From the NCBI GenBank assembly GCA_937858455.1, contig CALLYN010000687.1, positions 1-9,179 of the forward strand: DNA of 9,179 nucleotides, in the 5' to 3' direction. The notes beneath the pieces are model-generated. The model was given only the letters and a program-made list of their open reading frames with translations. It had not been told where the DNA came from and made no database searches. Both the position numbers and the translations under genes were made by a program. The first letter of the stretch is position 1, and every line of letters starts with the position of its first letter. Source of the stretch: an uncultured Kouleothrix sp. (lineage in GTDB: Bacteria; Chloroflexota; Chloroflexia; Chloroflexales; Roseiflexaceae). This document shows positions 1 through 5,982 of this stretch, in pieces.

Positions 1-281
1 GGAGACGCGGGCATGTCGGCTCCCGGAACGGGCTTCATGTCGGAACGGACCATGGCCAGCGCGTCGCGCAGCTGCTCTTCGGCGGCGGCCGGGCCGAGCG
101 CCAGCACCGTCGCGCTGCCGCCGTAGCGCTCGGTCAGCCGCACCGCCTCTTCAACCGCGCACTCCTCGTGCGGGCTGATTGTGAAGCCGAGGTAGCGCGT
201 GTCGATCTCCTGCGCGTCGGGCGTTAGCTCGATCTTGCCGGCGGTAGCGGGCACCCGCTTGATACAGACAAGGATGTTCAT
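1..281 (-). CDS. etfB: Electron transfer flavoprotein subunit beta, N-terminal part (runs off or is broken at the window edge)
   Basis: The minus strand from 281 reads MNILVCIKRVPAT, then LGFTISPHEECAVEEAVRL and TVLALGPAAAEEQLRDALAM. These are hallmark ETF-beta segments from the N-terminal AMP/FAD-domain fold. ETF is a soluble heterodimer that takes electrons from acyl-CoA and dimethylglycine/sarcosine dehydrogenases and passes them to ETF:quinone oxidoreductase. The start is supported by AGGAAG 6 to 11 bases upstream. The gene lies 107 bases downstream of the dehydrogenase on the same strand, so co-transcription with its likely electron donor is plausible. Odd point: residues 1-77 fit the family well, but after DALAM (about position 51) the usual glycine-aspartate continuation is replaced by VRSDMKPVPG, which does not fit. 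The last 50 bases may belong to another molecule. Subunit alpha would be expected further left but is outside the window. Confidence 0.88.
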   Translation of the reverse strand, partial: MNILVCIKRVPATAGKIELTPDAQEIDTRYLGFTISPHEECAVEEAVRLTERYGGSATVLALGPAAAEEQLRDALAMVRSDMKPVPGADMPAS

Positions 282-306
282 TGTATCTTCCTATGGCCTT
301 TGTTTT

Positions 307-375
307 GCCTGCGGCAGAGCGGCACTTTGCTTGTGGACGTGTCCAATTTCCGCGCGCAGCGCGGAACATGGACAC
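307..375. repeat. Dispersed intergenic hairpin repeat, copy A
   Basis: A left arm at 307-342 (GCCTGCGGCAGAGCGG then CACTTTGC, ending GGACGTGT) matches 5106-5141 at 32 of 36 positions by my count. It runs into a hairpin: GTGTCC (339-344) pairs with GGACAC (370-375), and TTCCGCGC (348-355) pairs with GCGCGGAA (359-366) around a 3-base loop, with a small internal mismatch. It fills most of the gap between the dehydrogenase stop and etfB. No T-run follows on the minus strand, so it is not an obvious terminator, though the transcript hairpin could affect mRNA processing. No terminal inverted repeats like those of copy B were found here. Confidence 0.75.
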
Positions 376-388
376 ATCAAAAAGTACC

Positions 389-2905
389 TTATGCCTTCAT
401 CCGGCTATTATTCGGGTCGAACAGCGGCGTATTCCCCGCCACCGCCACCGTCACCGGGTAGTGCTCGGCGAAGTACTCGACCACCAGCTTTGTGCCGGGC
501 TTGGCGTACTCGGGCGGCAGGTAGCTCAGCAGGATCGTGCTGCCGACCGACGGCCCCGAGCCGGCGCTGGTCACATACGATCGGCGGCCGCGCGCGTCGA
601 TCAGCGGCTTGCCGTCGCGCGTCAGGATCGGCTCGCGCCCCATCATGAAGCGCTGGAAGCCCGACTTCGAGGTGTTGTCGTCGACGGTGAGCGTGCACAG
701 GATCGCCGCAGGCGCCTCGGCGCGCTGGCGCAGGTACGCGGCCTTGCCGACGAAGTCGGCCGCCTTGACCTGCGGCCGCGCCAGGCCGGCCTCGACCAGG
801 TTATACTCGAGCTCAAGCTCGTTGCCATAGGCGCGGTAGCCCTTCTCGATCCGCGCGGTGGTGCCATACACGCCAATGCCCACCGGCACCACGCCCAGCG
901 GCTGCCCGGCAGCCCAGAGCATATCCCACAGGCGCGCGCCCTGCTCGAATGGCACGTAGATCTCCCAGCCCAGCTCGCCCACGTACGAGATGCGCGAGGC
1001 CAGCGCGTGCACCGGGCCGAACTCAACCCACTTGCAGGTGCCGTAGCCGAAGCCGGCGTGCGACAGATCGTCGGCGGTGCAGGCCTGCGCCAGGTCGCGC
1101 GCGCGCGGCCCCCACACGCCGATCGTCGTCCAGGCCGAAGTCAGGTCGGCCAGCTGCGCCGAGCCGTCGGCCGGCAGGTGATCGGCGATCCACTTCTTGT
1201 CGCGCATGCCGTCGAAGCCGCCGGTCACCACGCGGAAGTGCTGATCGCCCAGCCGCATGATCGTCAGGTCGGCCTTGATGCCGCCGGCCTCGTTCAGAAA
1301 CGACGTGTAGACCACCCGGCCGACCGGCACGTCCACCTGCGCCACGGCCAGGCGCTGCATCGCGTCGAGCGCGCCCGGCCCGGTCACGTCGAAGATCGCG
1401 AAGGCCGAGAGATCGACCATGCCGACGCGCTCGCGCATGGCCAGGTGCTCGGCGTTGATGATTGGCGACCACCAGCGCGCGTCCCACTCGTTGCGGCGCG
1501 GCATCACGCGGTCGCCGTAATCGGCCAGCAGGCGCGCGTTCGACTCATACCACTGCGGGCGTTCCCAGCCGACCGCCTCGAAGAACACCGCGCCAAGCGC
1601 CTTCTCGCGCTCGTAGAATGGGCTGAGCCGCACATTGCGGTTCGAGCCCCACTGTTCGCGCGGGTGAACAATGCCGTAGGTTTTGTTGAACGCCTCGGCG
1701 GTGCGCGCGCGGATGTGCGCCTTGGTCGTCTGGTGCGGGTAGAAGCGCGCAATATCCGAGCCCGTGGGGTCGATCTCGGGCTTGCCCTCAGTCATCCACT
1801 CGGCCACCGCGCGGGCGATGCCGGGCGCCTCTTTGATCCAGATCGCCGCGACCGACCAGAGCCCCTTGACCTCGGGCGTCTCGCCGAGGATCGGGAAGCC
1901 GTCGGGCGTAAGCGAGAGCAGGCCGTTGATCTCGTGGCGCACGCCGACGCGCGGGTCGCCCAGGATCTCGGGCATCAGCTCAAGCGCGCGCTCCAGCGAG
2001 GGGTCGAAATCTTCCTTGGTGAATGGCAGCTCGGTTGGCGAGAACTTCGACTGCTCGATCGACGGGATGTCGTCGGGCTCCCACAGGATCGGCCGGTGGT
2101 CGTACGAGCCGACCTCCATGTCGCCGCCGTGCTGGCGCTCGTAGCCGTTCACGTCCATGTCGCGGATGATCGGGTACTCGATCTCGCCCACGGTTTTGGC
2201 GAACAGCGGCACCGGCCCGACGCTGATCATCTGGTGCACCGCCGGGGTCAGCGGGATGCTGGCGCCGGCCATGCGCGCGATGCGCGGGCTCCACACGCCG
2301 CAGCACACCACCACCACCTCGGCCGCGATCTCGCCGCGCGATGTACGCACCGCGCTCACGCGGCCATTGCGCACGTCGATGCCAAGGATCTCGGTGTTCG
2401 GGAACACGCTCAGCGCGCCCATCTGCTGCGCCTGCTCGCGCATCAGCGTGCCGCCGCGCAGCGAATCGACGGTGCCGACGCCGGCGGTATAGCAGCCGCC
2501 CAGCACGATCTCGGGGTTGATGTACGGCACCAGCCGCTGGATCTCGGCCGGGGAAACAAGCTCGGACTCGATGCCCCACGACTTCGCCGAGGCAATGCGG
2601 CGCTTCAGCTCCTCGATGCGCTCGGTGGTGCGCGCCACCTCGATCCCGCCGCTCTGGATGAACACGCCAAGCTCGCGGTACTGCTTGACGCTGTCGAGCG
2701 TGAACTGGGTCATCTCCTTGGAGTGGTCGGTCAGGAAGATGAAATTCGAGGCGTGGCCGGTCGAGCCGCCGGGGTTCGGCAGCGGCCCCTTGTCGAGCAG
2801 CACCAGGTCTTTCCAGCCCAGCCGCGCCAGGTGGTAGGCCATGCTGTTGCCGACGATGCCCGCGCCGATGATCACGGCGCGCGCGTGCTGTGGGAAGTCG
2901 CTCAT
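389..2905 (-). CDS. FAD-dependent oxidoreductase/aminomethyltransferase-domain fusion, dimethylglycine/sarcosine dehydrogenase type
   Basis: This 838-residue protein has the architecture of dimethylglycine and sarcosine dehydrogenases. An N-terminal DAO-type FAD domain carries the dinucleotide motif GAGIVG at residues 14-19. GGSTGHAS at 46-53 places His51 where DMGDH enzymes bind FAD covalently (GST-x-HA). The FAD domain closes near 330-375 with TPDGFPILGETPEVKGLW and GIARAVAEW. A linker domain reaches about 425. A GcvT folate-binding domain follows (MVDLSAFAIFDVTGPGA at 496-512, SYVGELGWEIYVP at 640-652, IEKGYRAYGNEL at 686-697, VEAGLA at 704-709), then a GcvT C-terminal barrel. The family oxidatively N-demethylates methylglycines, transfers the one-carbon unit to tetrahydrofolate and gives electrons to ETF. 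ETF-beta is the next gene and a GntR regulator lies upstream. The start is supported by GAGGG 5 bases before the ATG. Length is normal. The exact substrate (dimethylglycine, sarcosine or another N-methyl amine) cannot be read from sequence alone. Confidence 0.9.
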   Translation of the reverse strand: MSDFPQHARAVIIGAGIVGNSMAYHLARLGWKDLVLLDKGPLPNPGGSTGHASNFIFLTDHSKEMTQFTLDSVKQYRELGVFIQSGGIEVARTTERIEELKRRIASAKSWGIESELVSPAEIQRLVPYINPEIVLGGCYTAGVGTVDSLRGGTLMREQAQQMGALSVFPNTEILGIDVRNGRVSAVRTSRGEIAAEVVVVCCGVWSPRIARMAGASIPLTPAVHQMISVGPVPLFAKTVGEIEYPIIRDMDVNGYERQHGGDMEVGSYDHRPILWEPDDIPSIEQSKFSPTELPFTKEDFDPSLERALELMPEILGDPRVGVRHEINGLLSLTPDGFPILGETPEVKGLWSVAAIWIKEAPGIARAVAEWMTEGKPEIDPTGSDIARFYPHQTTKAHIRARTAEAFNKTYGIVHPREQWGSNRNVRLSPFYEREKALGAVFFEAVGWERPQWYESNARLLADYGDRVMPRRNEWDARWWSPIINAEHLAMRERVGMVDLSAFAIFDVTGPGALDAMQRLAVAQVDVPVGRVVYTSFLNEAGGIKADLTIMRLGDQHFRVVTGGFDGMRDKKWIADHLPADGSAQLADLTSAWTTIGVWGPRARDLAQACTADDLSHAGFGYGTCKWVEFGPVHALASRISYVGELGWEIYVPFEQGARLWDMLWAAGQPLGVVPVGIGVYGTTARIEKGYRAYGNELELEYNLVEAGLARPQVKAADFVGKAAYLRQRAEAPAAILCTLTVDDNTSKSGFQRFMMGREPILTRDGKPLIDARGRRSYVTSAGSGPSVGSTILLSYLPPEYAKPGTKLVVEYFAEHYPVTVAVAGNTPLFDPNNSRMKA

Positions 2906-3046
2906 GATCCCTCACTTTCTATCTTTCATTGGCGTGTTTTGTATGTGTTTGCGTATCTATGGGGCGGCCCCACCCGCTCCCCGGCACCTGGCAGGGGAAT
3001 TGGATCTGGCGTCGTGGTGCGGGCGCCACAGCGCCATTACCATTCT

Positions 3047-3071
3047 CCCCATCTCCTAAAAGGAGATGGGG
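3047..3071. repeat. Perfect 11-bp hairpin in the regulator-dehydrogenase gap
   Basis: CCCCATCTCCT (3047-3057) pairs perfectly with AGGAGATGGGG (3061-3071) around AAA. It is flanked by GCAGGGGGGATGAGGT on the right. C/T-rich palindromes with this kind of G-rich, TGAGGT-containing flank are dispersed in Chloroflexota genomes as far as I recall, so this is probably another repeat family. It is a weak candidate for an intrinsic terminator of the GntR gene because no T-run follows on the minus strand. The rest of the 204-base gap (2906-3109) has only the GAGGG ribosome binding site; I saw no convincing -35/-10 pair for the dehydrogenase. Confidence 0.7.
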
Positions 3072-3109
3072 CAGGGGGGATGAGGTCGCCATCGGTATGG
3101 GCGCCAGCC

Positions 3110-3796
3110 CTACAAGATATCGCGGATGCGCTGCTGGAACGCGGTGATATGCGCGCGCAGGGCCGCCTCGGCCTGGGCGCTGTCGCGGCGCGCGACGGCA
3201 TCGACCACCGCGCGCAGGTCTTCGATCGATTCGCGCATTGGCCCGATCCGGGCCAGGGCCAGGTACCACAGGCGCAGGCTCAGCGTATACATGCGCGCCA
3301 GCGTCGCTTCGAGGAATGGGTTGTGCGCGGCGCGCGCCAGCGCCCGGTGAAAGGCGCGGTCGATCGCCATGTGCGCCTCGGCATCGGCGTCCGGGCCGAT
3401 CTGCTCGAGCGCGGCCAGCACTGTGTGCATGCGCTCAAGGTCGGTGGGCGTGGCGCGCTCGGCGGCCAGCCCGGCGGCGTAGCCCTCAAGCGTGCGGCGC
3501 AGCTCGAAGATCTGCTGCAGGTCGGTAATATTCAGGCTGGCGACGCTCGCGCCCCGGCGCGGCCGCATCACGATCAGGCCCTCGGAGGCCAGCCGCTGCA
3601 GCGCCTCGCGGATGGGGGTGCGCCCGAGGCCAAGCTCGTCGATCAGCGTGGCCTCGTTGATCAGCGCGCCCGGCGCGAGCCGCAGCGTCACGATCGACTC
3701 GCGAATGCGCTCGTAGGCCTGCTGGCTCAGCGGGCTGAACTGCGCCGCCTCGTCGAGGATCGGCTCAAGCTCCGATAGGCCGGGCTGCTCGGCCAT
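3110..3796 (-). CDS. GntR-family transcriptional regulator, FCD (FadR/VanR) subfamily
   Basis: This 228-residue protein has an N-terminal winged helix-turn-helix at about residues 22-88 (QQAYERIRESIV, INEATLIDELGLGRTPIREA, LASEGLIVMRPRRGASV) and a C-terminal all-helical FCD ligand-binding domain at about 92-225 (LQQIFELRRTLEG, DRAFHRALARAAHNPFL, RAHITAFQQRI). FCD regulators usually repress catabolic operons until a carboxylate ligand binds. Asp146, His150 and His216 fit the metal-binding positions. The usual His in the EHRAIL-type motif is replaced by Leu194 (EDLRAVV), so metal binding may be altered. GGAG lies 9 to 12 bases before the ATG, supporting this start. It is the first gene of the minus-strand set, 204 bases before the dehydrogenase, with a strong promoter and repeated palindromic sites upstream. 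The ligand is unknown; a methylated glycine or related acid would fit the neighbour. Confidence 0.93.
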   Translation of the reverse strand: MAEQPGLSELEPILDEAAQFSPLSQQAYERIRESIVTLRLAPGALINEATLIDELGLGRTPIREALQRLASEGLIVMRPRRGASVASLNITDLQQIFELRRTLEGYAAGLAAERATPTDLERMHTVLAALEQIGPDADAEAHMAIDRAFHRALARAAHNPFLEATLARMYTLSLRLWYLALARIGPMRESIEDLRAVVDAVARRDSAQAEAALRAHITAFQQRIRDIL

Positions 3797-3843
3797 GGCT
3801 GCTCCGTACGATGATAGTATCTCACTGGGGTTGCTCGCCTGCC

Positions 3844-3872
3844 ATTCTATGCTCGATATATCTGTTTGTCAA
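3844..3872 (-). promoter_or_regulatory. Sigma70-type promoter of the GntR regulator gene
   Basis: On the minus strand TTGACA (3872-3867) is followed after exactly 17 bases by TAGAAT (3849-3844). This is a consensus -35 box, ideal spacing and a good -10 box. It lies about 50 bases before the regulator's start codon. One copy of the GATATATC motif occupies the spacer, so a protein bound there would block RNA polymerase. Confidence 0.8.
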
Positions 3873-3898
3873 CCACAGATATATCTGAGATATATCTG
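3855..3898. promoter_or_regulatory. Candidate operator: three GATATATCTG copies forming nested palindromes
   Basis: GATATATCTG occurs at 3855-3864, 3878-3887 and 3889-3898. Copy 2 lies in the perfect 12-bp palindrome CAGATATATCTG (3876-3887). GATATATCTGT (3855-3865) and ACAGATATATC (3875-3885) form an 11-bp inverted repeat with a 9-base spacer. Copies 2 and 3 are 11 bp apart, one helical turn, and copies 1 and 2 are 23 bp apart. The sites overlap and flank the GntR promoter and lie upstream of the divergent hbd promoter, so a bound regulator could control both. The obvious candidate binder is the adjacent GntR protein; that is inference. Confidence 0.72.
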
Positions 3899-3931
3899 CG
3901 CTGCACGGCCTGCCAGCCCAAGGCTGGGCAG

Positions 3932-3961
3932 TTGGCCGGATCGTGCCAGCGATGCTATAAT
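3932..3961 (+). promoter_or_regulatory. Extended -10 promoter driving the 3-hydroxybutyryl-CoA dehydrogenase gene
   Basis: TGCTATAAT contains a perfect -10 box (3956-3961) with the TG of an extended -10. A partial -35 (TTGGCC, 3932-3937) lies 18 bases upstream. It points at hbd and would start transcription near 3968, leaving a leader of about 240 bases. A small hairpin-like sequence (TGCCAGCC/GGCTGGGCA, about 3911-3930) lies just upstream. Confidence 0.6.
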
Positions 3962-4208
3962 GGCGCAACCTCTCAAGCGATCGGGATTGGCACAGCATGG
4001 CTTTGTACGCGTACGTTTCGCCGGGCAGCCTGTGCGCAAGCCGTGTCGGTGCGCCGGTAGAATATTCCGCTTGCTCCTCCAAGGCAGCCGAGAGCGCTTG
4101 CGTTCATGCTGCGCTTTGCGGCGATCCGTGTGCGCTCGTGGCTCTTCTAGCGGCGTGCTCGCGTACTGCCTGGCAATCTGCGCGCTCCATACTGGCAAAG
4201 GAGCAACA
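3962..4208 (+). other. Long untranslated leader of hbd, no gene seen
   Basis: Together with 3797-3961 this forms a 412-base stretch without a supported gene. Reading frames cross it on both strands, but none has a recognisable domain or a good ribosome binding site before AAGGAG at hbd. Visible items are a GTACGCGTAC palindrome at 4005-4014 and several GCGC-rich short repeats. I recognised no riboswitch class or tRNA. Confidence 0.4.
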
Positions 4209-5057
4209 ATGGAGATCCGCAAAGTTGGAGTGGTTGGGTGCGGCCTTATGGGCGGCGGCATCGCCCAGGTGTGCGCCCAGGCCGGGTTCGATACGGTGGT
4301 GCGCGAGGTCTCGCAAGATCTGCTCGACAAGGGCGTGGCGCGCATTGCCGCAATACTCGAAAAAGATGTAGGCAAGGGCAAGCTCGCGCCCGAGGCGCGC
4401 GACGCGGCGCTGGCGCGCTTGCAGCCCACCACCGCGCTCGATCCGTTCGCCGAATGCCAGCTGGTGATCGAGGCGATCGTCGAGAACCTCGGCGCTAAGC
4501 GCGAGCTGTTCGGCGCGCTCGACGGGCTGTGCCCGCCCGAGACGATCTTCGCCTCAAACACCTCGTCGCTGACGATCATCGAGATGGCCGCCGCCACCAA
4601 GCGCGCCGACCGCTTCGCCGGGCTGCATTTCTTCAGCCCGGTGCCGGTGATGAAGCTGGTCGAGGTCGTGCGCTCGGTGGCCTCGTCCGACGCGACCGTG
4701 GCCGAGCTGAAGGCCTTCGGCGCGGCGCTCGGCAAGACGGTGGTCGAGGCCAAAGACACGCCGGGATTTATCGTCAACCGCCTGCTGGTGCCCTACCTGC
4801 TCGACGCGGTGCGCGTGCTCGAGGCGGGCGTCGCCACGCGCGAGGATATCGACGAGGGCATGAAGCTGGGCTGCGGCCACCCCATGGGCCCGCTCACGCT
4901 GCTCGACTTCGTCGGCCTCGATACGATCTACTATATCGCGAACATCATGTTCGACGAATTCAAAGAGCCGCGCTTCGCGCCGCCGCCGCTGCTCAAGCGC
5001 CTGGTGCTGGGCGGCCGGCTGGGCCGGAAGTCGGGCAAGGGCTTCTACGATTATTAA
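4209..5057 (+). CDS. hbd: 3-hydroxybutyryl-CoA (3-hydroxyacyl-CoA) dehydrogenase, NAD(P)-dependent
   Basis: This 282-residue protein, the normal length for the short monofunctional family, has an N-terminal Rossmann domain starting VGVVGCGLMGGGIAQVCAQAG (GxGxxG). Further family motifs are NTSSLTI, the catalytic-His segment LHFFSPVPVMKLVEVV, PGFIVNRLLVPYL and the C-terminal GMKLGCGHPMGPLTLLDFVGLDT. It oxidises (S)-3-hydroxyacyl-CoA to 3-oxoacyl-CoA, or runs in reverse in butyrate or polyhydroxyalkanoate metabolism. The start is set by AAGGAG 6 bases before the ATG and by the fold beginning right at residue 1. Upstream in-frame codons are open but have no ribosome binding site. The downstream enoyl-CoA hydratase catalyses the adjacent step, and a MITE-like element separates the two. 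Confidence 0.95.
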   Translation: MEIRKVGVVGCGLMGGGIAQVCAQAGFDTVVREVSQDLLDKGVARIAAILEKDVGKGKLAPEARDAALARLQPTTALDPFAECQLVIEAIVENLGAKRELFGALDGLCPPETIFASNTSSLTIIEMAAATKRADRFAGLHFFSPVPVMKLVEVVRSVASSDATVAELKAFGAALGKTVVEAKDTPGFIVNRLLVPYLLDAVRVLEAGVATREDIDEGMKLGCGHPMGPLTLLDFVGLDTIYYIANIMFDEFKEPRFAPPPLLKRLVLGGRLGRKSGKGFYDY

Positions 5058-5064
5058 GGGTACC

Positions 5065-5209
5065 CTGTAGCAATCCTAATAGGACTTACGCAGTTGGCGT
5101 GCTCAGCCTTCGGCAGAGCGGTACTTTCCTTTTGGACGTGTGCGTTTTTCCGCGCTCCGCGCGGAAAAACGCACACAGACCCTTTATGAAGCCGATAGGA
5201 TTGCTATAG
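5065..5209. mobile_element. MITE-like element with terminal inverted repeats, enclosing hairpin repeat copy B
   Basis: TAGCAATCCTA at 5068-5078 is matched by its exact inverse, TAGGATTGCTA, at 5196-5206. The similarity extends imperfectly to about 18 bases each side. The left end continues as AGGACTTACGCAG, a sequence seen at ends of short mobile elements in Chloroflexota and cyanobacteria (from memory). The interior holds copy B of the dispersed repeat (5106-5176). Its hairpin has a perfect 18-bp stem (5138-5155 with 5159-5176) and a 3-base loop. There is no coding capacity, so movement would need a transposase in trans. It begins right after the hbd stop codon. I did not identify a clear target-site duplication. 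Confidence 0.68.
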
Positions 5210-5210
5210 T
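5203..5210 (+). promoter_or_regulatory. Possible outward extended -10 box at the right end of the MITE-like element
   Basis: GCTATAGT overlaps the right inverted repeat and is preceded by a T, giving TGCTATAGT, close to the TGCTATAAT of the hbd promoter. It faces the enoyl-CoA hydratase, whose ATG is at 5232. No good -35 box is seen at the expected distance, so this is weak. Confidence 0.3.
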
Positions 5211-5231
5211 ACGGAGGCGCAAGAAAGACCA

Positions 5232-5876
5232 ATGAGCTACGAAAATATCCTGTTCGAGCGCGACGGCGCAGTCGCGACGATCACCATCAACCGGCCGAAG
5301 GTGCTCAACGCGCTGAGCCAGGCGACGATCGCCGAGCTTGGCGCGGCGCTGCGCGAGGTCGAGGCCGACGACCATCTGCGCGTAGCGATCGTCACCGGCG
5401 CGGGCGAGAAGGCATTTGTGGCCGGCGCCGACATCAACGAGCTGCGCGCGCTTCCCAGCGCGGATGCGGCGCGCCAGCTGGCCGAGCGCGGCCACCAGAT
5501 CGGGCTGTACATCGCCCAGATGCGCAAGATCGTCATCGCCGCCGTGAACGGCTTTGCGCTCGGCGGCGGCTGCGAGCTGGCCATGAGCTGCGATATCCGC
5601 CTGGCCGCCGACAGCGCCAAGTTCGGCCAGCCCGAGATCAACCTGGGCATTATCGCCGGCTGGGGCGGCACCCAGCGGCTCACGCGCCTGGCCGGGCCGG
5701 GCATGGCCAAGCTGCTGAACCTCACCGGCGACCTGATCGGCGCCGAGGAGGCCCTGCGCATCGGGCTGGTGGAGCGCGTGGTGCGGACCTATCCGAACAT
5801 CAAGGCGGTGTGCACCACGCTCCGCGAGGTGAAGAGCGGCTTGGTCAAGTACGCGAGGAAGAGCGCGGCTTGGTGA
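5232..5876 (+). CDS. Enoyl-CoA hydratase (crotonase family), C-terminus replaced
   Basis: Residues 1-184 are a canonical crotonase core. They include the oxyanion-hole segment AFVAGADINEL at 61-71, the signature NGFALGGGCELAMSCDIRLA with catalytic Glu115, and PEINLGIIAGWGGTQRL with Glu135 at the second catalytic position. The enzyme hydrates trans-2-enoyl-CoA to 3-hydroxyacyl-CoA, the step before the neighbouring dehydrogenase. After EEALRIGLVERVV (position 5783) a normal homologue continues for about 75 residues with the C-terminal helices that pack the CoA site and trimer. Here 30 unrelated residues follow (RTYPNIKAVCTTLREVKS and LVKYARKSAAW), then a stop. The product would probably not fold normally. 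I attribute the end to a junction, not to a natural variant. GGAGG lies 14 bases before the ATG, rather far. Confidence 0.85.
   Translation: MSYENILFERDGAVATITINRPKVLNALSQATIAELGAALREVEADDHLRVAIVTGAGEKAFVAGADINELRALPSADAARQLAERGHQIGLYIAQMRKIVIAAVNGFALGGGCELAMSCDIRLAADSAKFGQPEINLGIIAGWGGTQRLTRLAGPGMAKLLNLTGDLIGAEEALRIGLVERVVRTYPNIKAVCTTLREVKSGLVKYARKSAAW
5784..5850 (+). pseudogene. Short fragment resembling a PfkB-family sugar kinase
   Basis: The tail YPNIKAVCTTLREVKS is out of place in a crotonase. It resembles a segment of PfkB/ribokinase-family 2-keto-3-deoxygluconate kinases (pattern FPNL-x-V-x-x-TLREV, from memory). It lies between the hydratase core and an imperfect tandem repeat (5823-5849 and 5852-5878). 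It is too short for certainty, and a database search could easily overturn it. Confidence 0.3.
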
Positions 5877-5878
5877 AG
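5823..5878. repeat. Imperfect tandem repeat at a sequence junction
   Basis: The unit CGCGAGGTGAAGAGC followed by GGCTTGGTCAAG (5823-5849) recurs 29 bases later as CGCGAGGAAGAGCGCGGCTTGGTGAAG-like sequence (5852-5878), with two small gaps and one substitution. Directly after it base composition drops sharply. It may be a small duplication or an overlap artefact where two molecules were joined. Confidence 0.6.
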
Positions 5879-5982
5879 CTATTGATAGAATTGGTTGTCG
5901 TACAGTGTGTTTGGCTATTTTCAGTATTTTCGCAGGTGCGATGGTGAGCATTTTACATCAATGACAACTCTATCAATATCCC

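Noticed and set aside
3047..3071. Intrinsic terminator of the GntR gene
   Set aside because: The stem is good but there is no following T-run on the minus strand, and its flanks look like a dispersed repeat family.
281..3778. A 1165-codon plus-strand open frame spanning the dehydrogenase and regulator genes
   Set aside because: It is antisense to two well-supported genes in GC-rich sequence, where stop-free antisense frames are common. Its translation is rich in Arg, His, Ala and Gly with no domain, and it crosses intergenic repeats.
3795..4208. N-terminal extension of hbd back to an ATG at 3795
   Set aside because: It would add 138 residues before a Rossmann motif that normally starts at residue 1. 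It also overlaps the GntR promoter and operators. AAGGAG directly precedes the ATG at 4209.
3869..4777. A 302-codon minus-strand frame over the hbd gene and its leader
   Set aside because: It is antisense to a canonical dehydrogenase, is Ser/Thr/Ala-rich with no recognisable fold, and has no ribosome binding site.
5058..5065. GGGTACCC palindrome right after the hbd stop, considered as terminator or target site
   Set aside because: An 8-base palindrome with no loop and no T-run is too short to act as a terminator, and no duplicate is found at the other end of the MITE-like element.
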